From positions 4,519,501-4,583,500 of the forward strand of contig NZ_CP087176.1 in assembly GCF_024748695.1 (NCBI RefSeq): 64,000 nucleotides of DNA. The letters run 5' to 3'. Under the pieces are notes generated by a model that did not search any database, was not told where the DNA came from, and saw nothing but the letters and a program-made list of their open reading frames with translations. Positions 37,134 through 46,618 of the stretch are shown piece after piece. The DNA is from Pseudomonas sp. B21-040 (GTDB taxonomy: Bacteria > Pseudomonadota > Gammaproteobacteria > Pseudomonadales > Pseudomonadaceae). A program made the translations under genes and the position numbers. Position 1 is the stretch's first letter, and the number at the start of each line of letters is the position of its first letter.

Positions 37134-38624
37134 TCAGTGCGCAATACACACCGACTTCAGCTCGGTATACGCCTCAATCACCGCACGACCAAACTCACGA
37201 CCCATGCCCGATTGCTTGACGCCACCAAACGGCATGGCCGGGTCGAGCAGCACGTGGGCGTTGACCCACACCGTGCCGGCTTCGATGCGTGGCACCAGGT
37301 TCATGGCTTTGCCCAGGTCGTTGGTCCACAGGCTGGCGGCCAGGCCGTAGCGGTTGTCGTTGGCCAAGGCGATGACGGCATCTTCGTCGTCGAACGGCAT
37401 TACGCCCAGCACGGGGCCGAACACTTCTTCACGGGCCACGGCCATGCTGTGGTCGATGTCGGCCAGAATGGTGGGCTGCACATAGAAGCCCTCGCCTTCC
37501 ACCAACTCCCCGCCCGAGACCACGCGCGCGCCTTCACGGCGAGCCAGTTCGATGTGCTTGAGCACGCTTTGCTGTTGCTTGCGCGACACCAGTGGGTTGA
37601 TCGCGGCATTGCAGTTCATGCCGGCACCGATCGGCATGGCCGATACCGCTGCGGCGAGCGCTTCGACGAATTGATCGTGGATCGAGCGGTGCACATAGAA
37701 GCGCGAAGCCGCCGCGCACACCTGGCCATTGTTCAGCAGGCCACCGAGGATCGCGCCCTGCACGGCTTTTTCGATGTCGGCATCAGCGAGCACTATCATC
37801 GGGTTTTTGCCGCCCAGTTCCAGCGAGAAGCGCGTCATGTTTTCCATGCACGCCACGCCGACGCTTTTGCCCACGGCAGTGGAACCGGTGAACGACACTT
37901 TGCTCACCAGCGGATGCGCGGTCAGCACGCCGCCCACCGAAGCACCGCCACCGGTGACGACGTTGAACACGCCGGCCGGGATGCCCGCTTCAAGGGCCAG
38001 TTCGGCCAGGCGCATGGCGGTCAGCGGGGTTTCCATTGCCGGCTTGATGATCACCGTGCAACCGGTGGCCAGCGCGGGCATCAGCTTCCAGGCCGCGATC
38101 AGCAGCGGGAAGTTCCACGGCACAATCCCGACCACCACACCCACTGGCTCACGCTTGGTGAACGCGGTGAACTTGGCGCCCGGTGGCAGCGGGATCGACA
38201 CGTCAAAGGTCTGGCCTTCAATCTTGGTCGCCCAACCCGACATGTAGCGCATGAATTCCACGGTGGCGTTCAAGTCCAGCGCGCGGGCCATGTTGATCGA
38301 CTTGCCCTGGCTCAGGGTCTCCAGCTGCGCCAGTTCTTCGGCGTGCGCTTCTACCAGTGCGGTGAAGTTCAGCAGGATGCGTTCGCGGTCCGCCGGGCGC
38401 AGTGCCGACCAGACGCCGGATTTGAACGCCTTGTGCGACGACTGCACGGCTTGCTCGACGAGTTCCAGCGGCGCGTCCAGGGTTTCGCACAGGGTTTGCC
38501 CGGTGGCCGGGTTGACCACGGCGATTTGCGGGCCGTCGGCCAACACCCAATGGCCGTCAATGAAGCAGCCATGGCGGCGTTCAAGGAAGGCAGCAACCTG
38601 CGGCAGAATTTCAACGTTGCTCAT
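37134..38624 (-). CDS. Aldehyde dehydrogenase, phenylacetaldehyde type
   Basis: The 496-residue NAD-dependent aldehyde dehydrogenase has catalytic Cys in GQVCAAASR (about 302), the general base Glu in LELGGKNP, and NAD contacts in PWNFPLL and FTGSTAVG. The GQVCAAASRFYVHRSI block is typical of the FeaB/phenylacetaldehyde dehydrogenase group, so an arylacetaldehyde substrate is likely. A cytochrome c gene lies upstream on the same strand and an AlgE-like porin gene diverges from that. With the aromatic amine dehydrogenase at 59-62 kb it could supply the aldehyde-to-acid step; that link is inferred. Confidence 0.88.
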   Translation of the reverse strand: MSNVEILPQVAAFLERRHGCFIDGHWVLADGPQIAVVNPATGQTLCETLDAPLELVEQAVQSSHKAFKSGVWSALRPADRERILLNFTALVEAHAEELAQLETLSQGKSINMARALDLNATVEFMRYMSGWATKIEGQTFDVSIPLPPGAKFTAFTKREPVGVVVGIVPWNFPLLIAAWKLMPALATGCTVIIKPAMETPLTAMRLAELALEAGIPAGVFNVVTGGGASVGGVLTAHPLVSKVSFTGSTAVGKSVGVACMENMTRFSLELGGKNPMIVLADADIEKAVQGAILGGLLNNGQVCAAASRFYVHRSIHDQFVEALAAAVSAMPIGAGMNCNAAINPLVSRKQQQSVLKHIELARREGARVVSGGELVEGEGFYVQPTILADIDHSMAVAREEVFGPVLGVMPFDDEDAVIALANDNRYGLAASLWTNDLGKAMNLVPRIEAGTVWVNAHVLLDPAMPFGGVKQSGMGREFGRAVIEAYTELKSVCIAH

Positions 38625-38672
38625 AATTCACCTGTCATTCAAACGTGTGGTTCAGCCTGGAAGTCCGGCTGA

Positions 38673-39062
38673 TTAGCGTTGTTCTTTGAGATAGCAAACG
38701 ACCGCCTGGCGATCATCGGCGGAGGCCAGCCCCATGTAGGGCATGTAGGTCCCGGGCACATAGGCCTGGGGTTGGGTGATCAGTTGGCTGATGGTTTCGG
38801 CTTGCCAGGTCACGTCCTTGCTGCGCATGGCCTGGGAGTAGCTGAAGCCTTCGAGCGAGCCGGATTTGCGTCCGACCACACCCGACAGGTTCGGCCCCAT
38901 CATGCCGGCCATGCCCTTGCTCACCGAATGGCAAACCCCGCATTCATTGGCGAACACCTGGGCGCCATGGGCTTGATCCGGCGCGCAGTCGGCGGCCACG
39001 ACGGTTTGCGCCAGCGCCAGTGTCAGCAAACCAATGAGCGAGCATTTGTGTGAAGTGAACAT
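38673..39062 (-). CDS. Periplasmic monohaem cytochrome c
   Basis: The 129-residue class I cytochrome c has a signal peptide (about 1-24, TVVAA/D), a single haem site CGVCH at residues 41-45, GPNLSGVVGR, and a distal Met in TYMPYMG near 107-110. It carries electrons in the periplasm. It lies 48 bases upstream of the aldehyde dehydrogenase gene on the same strand and probably shares its transcript, which suggests electron flow from a periplasmic oxidation linked to that pathway. The partner dehydrogenase is not adjacent. Confidence 0.9.
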   Translation of the reverse strand: MFTSHKCSLIGLLTLALAQTVVAADCAPDQAHGAQVFANECGVCHSVSKGMAGMMGPNLSGVVGRKSGSLEGFSYSQAMRSKDVTWQAETISQLITQPQAYVPGTYMPYMGLASADDRQAVVCYLKEQR

Positions 39063-39302
39063 AAGAAGCGACCTTGAAAATCCGTGGGGGAAGCAACAGC
39101 AGGGTTGAAACGGATTGTCAGCGCTGACTCACGCACAGGTTTTGCCCTGCGTGCCAGTCGTGTTGGCCCGGCTGCCAAACCACGCTTTTTGGCAAGCACA
39201 GGCAACTCTTTGGCAACCACACAAAAGGCCGAAAAAGTTCCTCGCCTTAGTATCGAAACAGACCTCAACCCTGTGGTCATGAACAAGAATGGATGCCACA
39301 CC
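39063..39302. promoter_or_regulatory. Divergent cytochrome/porin promoter region
   Basis: The 240-base gap has divergent promoters. I looked for sigma-54 sites among several TGGC/GGCA clusters at 39160-39230, but spacing is wrong. An open frame in phase with the porin runs through it without family-like sequence. Confidence 0.35.
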
Positions 39303-40625
39303 ATGCTCAAGTCCCCCTTGCTTCGTCTTTCGACGCTCGCGCTGATGATCAGCGCCACCCAGGCTCATGCCTACGAACTCTATGCCGATGACGACAGTCA
39401 TTTGAACGCCACCCTGGAAGCCGTCTTCGGCGCGTTCCACAGCCAGGAAAACTACGCGCTGTCGGGTCGTCTCAGTGAAGGCTCTTCTTCATGGCAAGAG
39501 GGCTACATCAAATACGGCCTGAGCTTCGACCAGGCCCTGGGCGGTGTCGGCACCGCTTACGGCGCCGGCAACATGCTCAGCTCCGGCACCTGGGGTGATG
39601 GCGATGCCGCCGGTTTCACCGACGGCTCGGAACGCACCACCAAGTTCGAAGACGCCTACCTCGGCTGGCGCTCGGGCAAGTTGTTCGAAGCGATGGGTGA
39701 TGACGGCGTCGACCTGTCCTTCGGTCGCCAGAACATCGTGGTCGGCGATGGTTTCCTGATTGATGGCGACGCGCTGAACATCGGCAAAGGTCTGGCCGAC
39801 GGTGAGTTCAACCGCGGCGGCGCCTACTACCTGGCCGCGCGTAAAGCCTTCGACGAAACCGCCGTGCTGCGCCTCGGTGGCAAGCAAGGCTGGCGCAGCG
39901 ACTTGATGTGGTTGAAGTCGGATAACCGCGCCCAGGCCAAGACCGAAATGTACGTCGGCACCCTTGAGCACGTGGCCGAAGCAGGCACCGTCGGCCTGAC
40001 CTACATCGACACCACCGATGTCGACGAGCAATTCGCGTCCCCGTTGCAAGCTGAACGCGACGGCATGAAGACCTACAGCCTGCGCGCGACCGGCAATGCC
40101 GGGGTGAAAAACCTGTTCCTGTCCGGTGAATACGCCGAGCAGGACAAACCGCACACCGGCAACGAAGACGCCTGGTACCTGGAAGCGGGATGGACCTTTT
40201 CCGACGCCCTCTGGACGCCGTATGTCAGCTACCGCTACAGCCGCTTCTCGGAAAATTACGACACGTTGTTCTACGGTTTCAGCCGCGGCTATGGCACTTG
40301 GTTCCAGGGTGAAGTGGCCGGTAACTATGCCGGGCCGTTCAACAGCAACTCGCGCATCCAGAACGTTTCCATGAAGGTTTCGCCACTGGAGAACCTCAAC
40401 GTCGGCGTGATGTATTTCAACTACGACACCATCGATCGCAACCTCGGCAACACCGATGGCCACGAAGTCGACCTGTACGCCGAATGGCACGTCAACGACC
40501 ACCTGACGGTGATGCCGCTGGTTGGTATCTACCAGCCGGACAAGAGCGCCGAACAGGGTGGCACCCAGCTGGGCAACAACGACCAGAACGTCTACAGCCA
40601 AGTGGTGTTCGCCACTTCGTTCTAA
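39303..40625 (+). CDS. Alginate-export (AlgE-like) family porin
   Basis: This 440-residue outer-membrane barrel has a signal peptide (MLKSPLLRLSTLALMISATQ, cleaved near AHA/Y at 23-24), many alternating beta-strands and a terminal aromatic (VVFATSF). The pattern GRQNIVVGDGFLIDGD near residue 140 and the strand KFEDAYLGWRS identify the alginate_exp family, which here most likely forms a substrate-specific uptake porin rather than an alginate channel. The start is uncertain: an ATG eight codons upstream (39279) is also open. It diverges from the cytochrome c/aldehyde dehydrogenase genes and may feed the same pathway. Confidence 0.8.
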   Translation: MLKSPLLRLSTLALMISATQAHAYELYADDDSHLNATLEAVFGAFHSQENYALSGRLSEGSSSWQEGYIKYGLSFDQALGGVGTAYGAGNMLSSGTWGDGDAAGFTDGSERTTKFEDAYLGWRSGKLFEAMGDDGVDLSFGRQNIVVGDGFLIDGDALNIGKGLADGEFNRGGAYYLAARKAFDETAVLRLGGKQGWRSDLMWLKSDNRAQAKTEMYVGTLEHVAEAGTVGLTYIDTTDVDEQFASPLQAERDGMKTYSLRATGNAGVKNLFLSGEYAEQDKPHTGNEDAWYLEAGWTFSDALWTPYVSYRYSRFSENYDTLFYGFSRGYGTWFQGEVAGNYAGPFNSNSRIQNVSMKVSPLENLNVGVMYFNYDTIDRNLGNTDGHEVDLYAEWHVNDHLTVMPLVGIYQPDKSAEQGGTQLGNNDQNVYSQVVFATSF

Positions 40626-40650
40626 GTCTGTAAGCCCAACACGATCCCTG

Positions 40651-40780
40651 TAGCAGCTGGCGAAGCCTGCGTCCGGCTGCGCAGCAGTCGCCAAGACAGA
40701 CAATGCGGCATGTCAGGAAGGCCCCGCATTCAAGTTTTACGACTGCTTCGCAGCCGGACGCAGGCTTCGCCAGCTGCTAC
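40651..40780. repeat. Long inverted repeat (GTAGCAGCTG family), copy 5
   Basis: The arms GTAGCAGCTGGCGAAGCCTG and its complement are about 40 bases each. It sits between two co-directional genes, 26 bases after the porin stop and 50 bases before the chemoreceptor. Confidence 0.85.
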
Positions 40781-40830
40781 AGGGAACGGGTTGAGGCAAA
40801 CATTGTTCTTCAACGGAAACGGAGTTTCCA

Positions 40831-42957
40831 ATGCGCTCAAGATTTCTGACGATTCAGAGCAAAATCGCCCTGCTCGCCGGCCTCTGCCTGTTGTTGGTGG
40901 TGGGTTTGTTGATGGGGTTGTCGCTGTACCAAACCCATCAAAGCAGCCAGCAAGTGGCCCAGGCCAGCAGCGACATGCTCGCCAACGCGGCCAGGGAACA
41001 CATGCAAGCGCTGGGCACCGTGCAGGCGATGCAGGTGCAACGCACCTTCATGCAGACTCACGAATATGGCCAAGGGTTGTCGCGGTATTTGCTCTACCTC
41101 CGGCAGCTGCAACAGCAGGGTCATCTGACCCGCTCGCAACTGCGCCAGGAGCTGAGCACCCAGCTTCATCAAGCCCTGATCGACAAGCCCGACCTGCTCG
41201 GGCTTTATGTCATTTTCGAACCCGATGCCCTCGACGGTGCCGACGCCGGTTTCACCGACCAGGCCGCCATGGGCAGCAACGAAACCGGGCGCTTCTCCCT
41301 CTACTGGGTGCAAAGCAAACCCGGCGAACTGCAAGCGGTGATCGGCGATGAATCATTGCTGGCCAACACCTCACCCGGCCCCAGCGGCGCACCGTACAAC
41401 GCGTTCTACACCTGCGCCCGCGACACCCGTCAGGCCTGTGTACTCGAACCCTATTTCGATGAAGCCTCCGGTAGCCGCAAACTGGTGACCAGCGTCGCGT
41501 TCCCGCTGATGGACAACGGCAAAGTCATCGCCGTGGTCGGCCTCGACATCAACCTCGCCGCCCTGCAACAGAACAGCGAAGCCAGCGCCCATCAACTGTT
41601 CGACGGCCATGGGCAGATCAGCATCGTCAGCCCGCGTGGCGTGATCTCGGCCAACAGCCAGGACGTCAGCCGCCTCGGGCAACCGTTGGACAATGCCGAG
41701 GTGATCGACGCCTTGCGTCAGGGGCAACCGAAGGTCTTTATCGATCAGCAACAAATCAAAGTCCTCGAACCGTTGGCACCGATTGCCGGCGCCGCGCCGT
41801 GGGGTGTATTGGTGGGTGTGCCGCAAGACGTGCTGTTGGCGCCGGTGACCACGCTGCAAAAAGAACTTGATGCCCAAGGCGTGCAAAGCACCGCACTCGA
41901 AATGCTGGTGGGTGGCGGCTCCGCCCTGCTCGGTTTGCTGTTGATCTGGTACACGGCGTTTCGCATCACCCGGCCACTGCAAGTGCTGACGCGGGTCATG
42001 GAAGATATCTCCCGAGGCGAAGGCGACCTGACGCGGCGTCTTGAGGTGCAGTCGCGGGATGAAATCGGCCAACTGGCGACTGCGTTCAACCGCTTTGTCG
42101 AACGCATTCACCAGTCAATTCGCGAGGTGTCTTTGGCAGCGATTGGCGTGAATGAAGTGGCCAAGCGTGTGCTGCTCGCCTCCAATTCGTCGATGAGCAA
42201 CTTCGACGAACAATCGACCCGCACCAACAGCGTCGCCGCCGCGATCAACCAACTGGGTGCCGCCGCGCAGGAGATCGCACATAACGCGTCCGATGCTTCA
42301 CAGAAGGCGTCCGTCGCACGGGAACAAGCCGAGGATGGCCGGCAAGTGGTGGAGCGCACGATTGAACTGATGAACGAATTGTCCGGAAAAATCAGCGCCT
42401 CGTGCGTCAACATCGAAGTGCTGAACGGCAAAACCGTGAACATCGGGCAGATCCTCGAAGTGATCAAAGGCATCTCGCAGCAGACCAACCTGCTGGCGCT
42501 CAACGCCGCGATCGAGGCAGCACGCGCCGGTGAAGCCGGTCGCGGGTTTGCGGTGGTCGCCGACGAAGTGCGTAGCCTGGCCGGACGCACCCAGACGTCC
42601 GCGGCGGAGATTCAGCAGATGATCGAAGAACTGCAAATCGGCGCCCGCGACTCGGTCACCACCATGACTGAGAGCCAGCAGCACAGCGAAGAAAGCGTCA
42701 ACATCGCCAACCTCGCCGGCAAGCGCTTGGGCAGCGTGACGCAGCGCATCGGTGAGATCGACAACGTTAACCAATCAGTCGCCGCTGCTACGGAAGAGCA
42801 GACGTCAGTGGTCGAGGCGTTGAATGTCGACATCACCGAAATCAACACTTTGAACCAGCAAGGCGTGGAAAACCTGCACTCGACGTTGCAGGCTTGTACC
42901 GAGCTGGAGCGGCAGGCGGATCGGTTGAATCAGCTTGTTGGTAGTTTTCGGATCTGA
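40831..42957 (+). CDS. Methyl-accepting chemotaxis protein, dCache type (paralog)
   Basis: This 708-residue chemoreceptor has helices at about residues 13-33 and 360-382, a periplasmic double-Cache-like sensor, HAMP ([13 protein letters not shown]) and a signalling domain with [20 protein letters not shown]. It is paralogous to the receptor at 21423-23570: sensor motifs [23 protein letters not shown] and [19 protein letters not shown] match, and Cys195/Cys203 occupy identical positions. GGAG precedes the ATG. The two receptors may recognise related ligands. It follows the porin gene across an inverted repeat. Confidence 0.91.
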   Translation: MRSRFLTIQSKIALLAGLCLLLVVGLLMGLSLYQTHQSSQQVAQASSDMLANAAREHMQALGTVQAMQVQRTFMQTHEYGQGLSRYLLYLRQLQQQGHLTRSQLRQELSTQLHQALIDKPDLLGLYVIFEPDALDGADAGFTDQAAMGSNETGRFSLYWVQSKPGELQAVIGDESLLANTSPGPSGAPYNAFYTCARDTRQACVLEPYFDEASGSRKLVTSVAFPLMDNGKVIAVVGLDINLAALQQNSEASAHQLFDGHGQISIVSPRGVISANSQDVSRLGQPLDNAEVIDALRQGQPKVFIDQQQIKVLEPLAPIAGAAPWGVLVGVPQDVLLAPVTTLQKELDAQGVQSTALEMLVGGGSALLGLLLIWYTAFRITRPLQVLTRVMEDISRGEGDLTRRLEVQSRDEIGQLATAFNRFVERIHQSIREVSLAAIGVNEVAKRVLLASNSSMSNFDEQSTRTNSVAAAINQLGAAAQEIAHNASDASQKASVAREQAEDGRQVVERTIELMNELSGKISASCVNIEVLNGKTVNIGQILEVIKGISQQTNLLALNAAIEAARAGEAGRGFAVVADEVRSLAGRTQTSAAEIQQMIEELQIGARDSVTTMTESQQHSEESVNIANLAGKRLGSVTQRIGEIDNVNQSVAAATEEQTSVVEALNVDITEINTLNQQGVENLHSTLQACTELERQADRLNQLVGSFRI

Positions 42958-42980
42958 GATTGATGTTGCCTGACACATCG

Positions 42981-43074
42981 CCATCGCGGGCAAGCTCGCT
43001 CCCACAGGTTTTGAGGTCATCACAAAATGACTGAACACTACAAAACCTGTGGGAGCGTGGCTTGCCCGCGATGA
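42981..43074. repeat. REP pair (inverted)
   Basis: CCATCGCGGGCAAGCTCGCT and GAGCGTGGCTTGCCCGCGAT face each other between the convergent chemoreceptor and DUF6124 genes. Confidence 0.85.
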
Positions 43075-43093
43075 ACGATGACACGGTCTCAGC

Positions 43094-43459
43094 CTATGAC
43101 TTCGGCACCTCAACGTTATCCATCATCCGGTTCGCCGCCAATTCCGCCAGCATGATGATCTGCTGAATCGCCATCGCCGTGTGCCGATGCGGTCCTTCCA
43201 GGTACCCCGCGAAATCGCTGGCCATGACACTGGCCTGGGCCAATGACTCACAGGTATGGGCGAGCAGGTCTTCGTCTCTGATATTCGGTGCGAGCATGAA
43301 CATTGTGCTGGGTTTGCGGGTAGCGGGGGATTTGAGGGCCGCGGGGTTGAGGTAGTGATTCAGCGCGCGCTCGGCGGCTTCGTGGAGTTTTTTTGAATCG
43401 ACTGATTCGTAGGGGGATGCCGGATCTGTGTCTGGCGGATTTGGCGTTACCTTGAACAT
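43094..43459 (-). CDS. DUF6124 (formerly DUF3077-like) family protein
   Basis: The 121-residue protein resembles a family present in many copies in Pseudomonas genomes: an acidic/proline-rich start (MFKVTPNPPDTDPASPYE), then ERALNHYL, MFMLAPNIRDEDLLAHTCESLAQASVMASDFA and LEGPHRHTAMAIQQIIMLAELAANR. It is soluble and helical, with no signal peptide. The ATG at 43459 is the family start. It has a long leader with stable hairpins (43487-43580). The function is unknown. No operon partner is visible. Confidence 0.75.
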   Translation of the reverse strand: MFKVTPNPPDTDPASPYESVDSKKLHEAAERALNHYLNPAALKSPATRKPSTMFMLAPNIRDEDLLAHTCESLAQASVMASDFAGYLEGPHRHTAMAIQQIIMLAELAANRMMDNVEVPKS

Positions 43460-44010
43460 ATTATGCGTTCCTGATTGGGCAGCCACGCCTCGCTACTAAT
43501 ACGAGGGGTGGCGGCTGTACGCAGGTTAGTAGACCGGGGAACGAATAGAAGACCGGCGCGCCCGAGGGCGCCCTGCGAACAGCCACCATCAAATGCAGGC
43601 AATGAAATACCTGTCTGACAGACGCCTGACGCACTACTCGAACCTCGGGCTACTAAACCCGATCACTGGGAATCAGTGACGGGAATCAAGTTACCGAGGG
43701 CGTCCAAAGCGCACAAGCCGGCGGATTCTGGCGTAGTCGTAGGTAATGGCGCAAGGTGCTGTGGCTTTCAGGAAGTAACCTTAAACGCCGTTAAACATGT
43801 GCTTCGATTTGAGGGCGCCATCGCGGGCAAGCCCGCGATGAACGATAACGCGATCCCCCTGCCCTCCACCCAACCAAATCTGGCATCCACAAACAACCGG
43901 ATGGCATCCACGCAAACAAGCCCCACCACCACCCCCGCGTAGTATCAAAACCGATCCCTTTTCTAACCCCCAAAAACAATAAATCGACCCCAGGGTCGCG
44001 GGAGACGCTT
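43460..44010. other. 551-base gap with structured leader of the DUF6124 gene
   Basis: No convincing gene lies here. Close to the DUF6124 start are an imperfect hairpin (AGCCACGCCTCG with CGAGGGGTGGCGGCT, about 43481-43516) and a GC hairpin, GGCGCGCCCGAGGGCGCCC (43555-43573). ATCACTGGGAATCAGTGAC follows near 43661. A single REP half, ATCGCGGGCAAGCCCGCGAT, is at 43820. The final 150 bases must hold the promoter of the permease operon. Confidence 0.45.
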
Positions 44011-45336
44011 GTGCTTAAGAAAAGTGCGTTGGGCTGGCCAAAGATTGCCGGCCTCGGAATTGCGTTGGTGGTGGCCGGGCAGTTTTCCGGCTGGAACTTC
44101 GGGTTGATGGCCGGCGGTTGGCTGAACATGCTGATCGCCACCTTGTTGATGGCCTTGCTGTGCGGCGGTCTGGCGTTGTGTGTGGCGGAGCTGTCCACCG
44201 CGTTGCCAAGTGCCGGCGGTGTATTCGTCTATGCGCAAAACGCTTTCGGACCGTTCGTGGGTTACCTGGTCGGCGTCGCTTGCGCGCTGGCACTGACCAT
44301 CGGCACCGGCGCGGCGGCGACGTTTATTTGCGCCTACACCGAGTCGATGTTCGGCCTCGGTGGCTGGCCGGTCAAAATCGCCCTGTTCGCGATCATCATC
44401 GGCATCCACATGCGCGGCGTCGGTGAGGCCATGGGCCTGACCATGATTGCCGGCGTGATCGCGGTCGTCGCCCTGCTGACCTTTGGCGTGGCCATGGCAC
44501 CGCATGTCGAATTGACCAACCTGCTGACAATGCCGGCGGCAATCGCTGGGCCGTCGATTAGCCTGGGCGGTATTTTCGCCTGTGTGCCGTTCGCGATCTG
44601 GTTGTTCATCACCGTCGAGCAGACCGGCTCGGCCGCCGAAGAAGCGCAAAACCCCGGGCGCAGCATGCCACGCGGAATTCTTGCCGCCATCGCCACGTTG
44701 CTGGTGACCGCATTGGTGGTGCTGGTGTGCGCACCGGGCGCCGGTGGCGTTGAGTTGGTCGGTTCGGCAGGCGACCCGCTGTACGCCGCGATGACCAGCA
44801 CCAATGTCTACGGCGACGCTTCGTGGCTGGCCAAGGTGATTGGCTGCGGCGCGGTGTTCGGTTTGATCGCGACCTTCTTCTCGCTGATCTACGCCGCCTC
44901 GCGACAACTGTTTGCCATGGCCCGCGACGGCTTGTTCCCGCAGTGGTTGGGCAAAACCGGCAAGCGCGGCACGCCGTTCCCGGCACTGCTGTTGATCGGC
45001 GCCATCGGCCTGCCGTTGTCCGCCGTCGACCCGGCCACAGTGATGCTCGCGGTCGTGCTGCTGCTCAACGTTTGCTACCTGTTCATTTTCGGCGCCTACC
45101 TGCGCATCAAAAGCAGTCAACCGGACCTGCCACGGCCGTTTTGCCTGGCCGGCGGCAAAGTGATCGCCTGGCTGGGCCTGGCCCTGACGCTGCTGGTGAT
45201 CGCTGCCTGCTTCCAGCTCGACATGCTGATGCTGATCGCCCTCGCGGTGACCTTCGTGCTGAGCATTTTCAACTTCCTGCTGCGTGCCCGTCTGCAAGGC
45301 AACGCGCCACTGATCGAGACCCCAGACCATGCCTGA
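44011..45336 (+). CDS. APC-family amino acid/amine permease
   Basis: The 441-residue protein has about twelve helices and the APC superfamily pattern. The N-terminal PKIAGLGIALVVAGQFSGWNFGLMAGG and ELSTALPSAGGVFVYAQNAFGP resemble ethanolamine/amino acid permeases. The start is GTG with GGGAG upstream. Its 3' end overlaps the class III PLP enzyme gene by eight bases, so it is the first gene of a three-gene operon with that enzyme and a small-molecule kinase. It should import the compound that those enzymes degrade, likely an amino alcohol or hydroxylated amino acid. Confidence 0.85.
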   Translation: MLKKSALGWPKIAGLGIALVVAGQFSGWNFGLMAGGWLNMLIATLLMALLCGGLALCVAELSTALPSAGGVFVYAQNAFGPFVGYLVGVACALALTIGTGAAATFICAYTESMFGLGGWPVKIALFAIIIGIHMRGVGEAMGLTMIAGVIAVVALLTFGVAMAPHVELTNLLTMPAAIAGPSISLGGIFACVPFAIWLFITVEQTGSAAEEAQNPGRSMPRGILAAIATLLVTALVVLVCAPGAGGVELVGSAGDPLYAAMTSTNVYGDASWLAKVIGCGAVFGLIATFFSLIYAASRQLFAMARDGLFPQWLGKTGKRGTPFPALLLIGAIGLPLSAVDPATVMLAVVLLLNVCYLFIFGAYLRIKSSQPDLPRPFCLAGGKVIAWLGLALTLLVIAACFQLDMLMLIALAVTFVLSIFNFLLRARLQGNAPLIETPDHA

Positions 45337-46609
45337 AGACACGCTCTTGCAGCGCCGCCATCGCGTACTCGGCAGCGCTTCCCCTTTGTTCTACGACAAG
45401 CCCTTGCACCTGGTGCGCGGCGAAGGCGTCTGGCTGTATGACGTCGATGGCCAGCGCTACCTCGACGTCTACAACAACGTGCCCTGCGTCGGCCATTGCA
45501 ACCCGCACGTGGTGGCGGCCATGCACCGCCAGGCCGAAACGCTGAACATCCACACGCGTTATCTGGATGAGCAAATCGTGCGCTACGCCGAGCGCCTGAC
45601 CGCAACCTTCAGCGACCCGCTGGACACCGCGATGTTCACCTGCACCGGCAGCGAAGCCAATGAGCTGGCGTTGCGCCTGGCACGCTTCGCCAGCGGCGGC
45701 ACCGGCATTATCGTCAGCGATTACAACTACCACGGTAACTCGGCGTCGCTGGCCGAAGTCACCACCGCGTTACCGTCACCGGAACCGTTCGGCGCGCATG
45801 CCCGCGCCGTGCCGATCCCGTGTCTTTATCACGCGCCCGCTGGCACCACTGAAGCGCAATTGGCGGAGCAATATGCCGCCAACATCAAAGCCGCCATCGC
45901 CTCGATGCAAGCCCAAGGCATTCGCCCTGCCGCGTTGCTGATCGACACCTTGTTTGCCAACGAAGGCTTGCCACGGGTGCCGGCCGGTTTCGTCAAAAAA
46001 GCCGCTGAGCTGATCCGTGCGGCGGGCGGCTTGTTCATTGCCGACGAGGTGCAATCCGGGTTTGCGCGTACCGGCGAACACTTGTGGGGGCATCAGGCCC
46101 ACGCCGTGGTGCCGGACATCGTTACCCTCGGCAAGCCGATGGGCAACGGTTATCCCCTGGCCGGGTTGATTACCCGCAAGGAGCTGGTCGAGTCGTTCGG
46201 TCGTAACGCGATGTACTTCAACACCTTCGGCGGCTCGCCAGTGGCGGCGGCGGTTGGCATGGCGGTACTCGATGTCATTGAAGAGCAACAGTTGCTGCGC
46301 AATGCGCACACCGTCGGCGCTTATGTACAACAACGCTTGCAGGTGCTCGCCAGCAAGCACTCGATCATTGGCGATGTGCGCGGCAAAGGGTTGTTCTTCG
46401 CCATGGAACTGGTGCGCGACCACGCCAGCAAAGAGCCCGCCGGGCTGGAGGCGCGGCGGGTGGTCAACCACATGCGTGAGCTGGGGGTGCTGATCAGCAA
46501 GATCGGCGCCGGCGACAACATTCTCAAACTACGGCCGCCGCTGGTGTTCAACCGCGAGCACGCCGACCTCTTCGTCGACACGCTGGACACCGCCCTGAGC
46601 GCTATCTGA
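45329..46609 (+). CDS. Class III PLP enzyme, aminotransferase or phospholyase
   Basis: The 426-residue fold-type I PLP enzyme has Lys269 in DIVTLGKPMGNGYPLAG for the Schiff base, Asp239 in FIADEVQSGFARTGEH, and a cofactor-stacking Tyr in DYNYHGNSASL. Sequence and the neighbouring kinase gene point to the AGXT2L-type phospholyases, which eliminate phosphate and ammonia from O-phosphoethanolamine or 5-phosphohydroxylysine, rather than an ordinary omega-transaminase. This assignment is inference from context. It overlaps the permease gene and is followed by the kinase after nine bases. Confidence 0.86.
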   Translation: MPEDTLLQRRHRVLGSASPLFYDKPLHLVRGEGVWLYDVDGQRYLDVYNNVPCVGHCNPHVVAAMHRQAETLNIHTRYLDEQIVRYAERLTATFSDPLDTAMFTCTGSEANELALRLARFASGGTGIIVSDYNYHGNSASLAEVTTALPSPEPFGAHARAVPIPCLYHAPAGTTEAQLAEQYAANIKAAIASMQAQGIRPAALLIDTLFANEGLPRVPAGFVKKAAELIRAAGGLFIADEVQSGFARTGEHLWGHQAHAVVPDIVTLGKPMGNGYPLAGLITRKELVESFGRNAMYFNTFGGSPVAAAVGMAVLDVIEEQQLLRNAHTVGAYVQQRLQVLASKHSIIGDVRGKGLFFAMELVRDHASKEPAGLEARRVVNHMRELGVLISKIGAGDNILKLRPPLVFNREHADLFVDTLDTALSAI

Positions 46610-46618
46610 GGCCATGCC

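Noticed and set aside
37107..38672. A plus-strand open frame of 521 codons antisense to the aldehyde dehydrogenase
   Set aside because: It is a shadow of a high-GC gene: no family match, His/Arg-rich translation, while the minus-strand frame is a full aldehyde dehydrogenase.
39160..39240. Possible sigma-54 promoter before the AlgE-like porin
   Set aside because: TGGC and GGCA clusters occur, but none has the GG-N10-GC spacing.
43963..45342. A minus-strand open frame of 459 codons antisense to the APC permease
   Set aside because: It is Gln/His/Arg-rich without domains, and covers exactly the permease gene.
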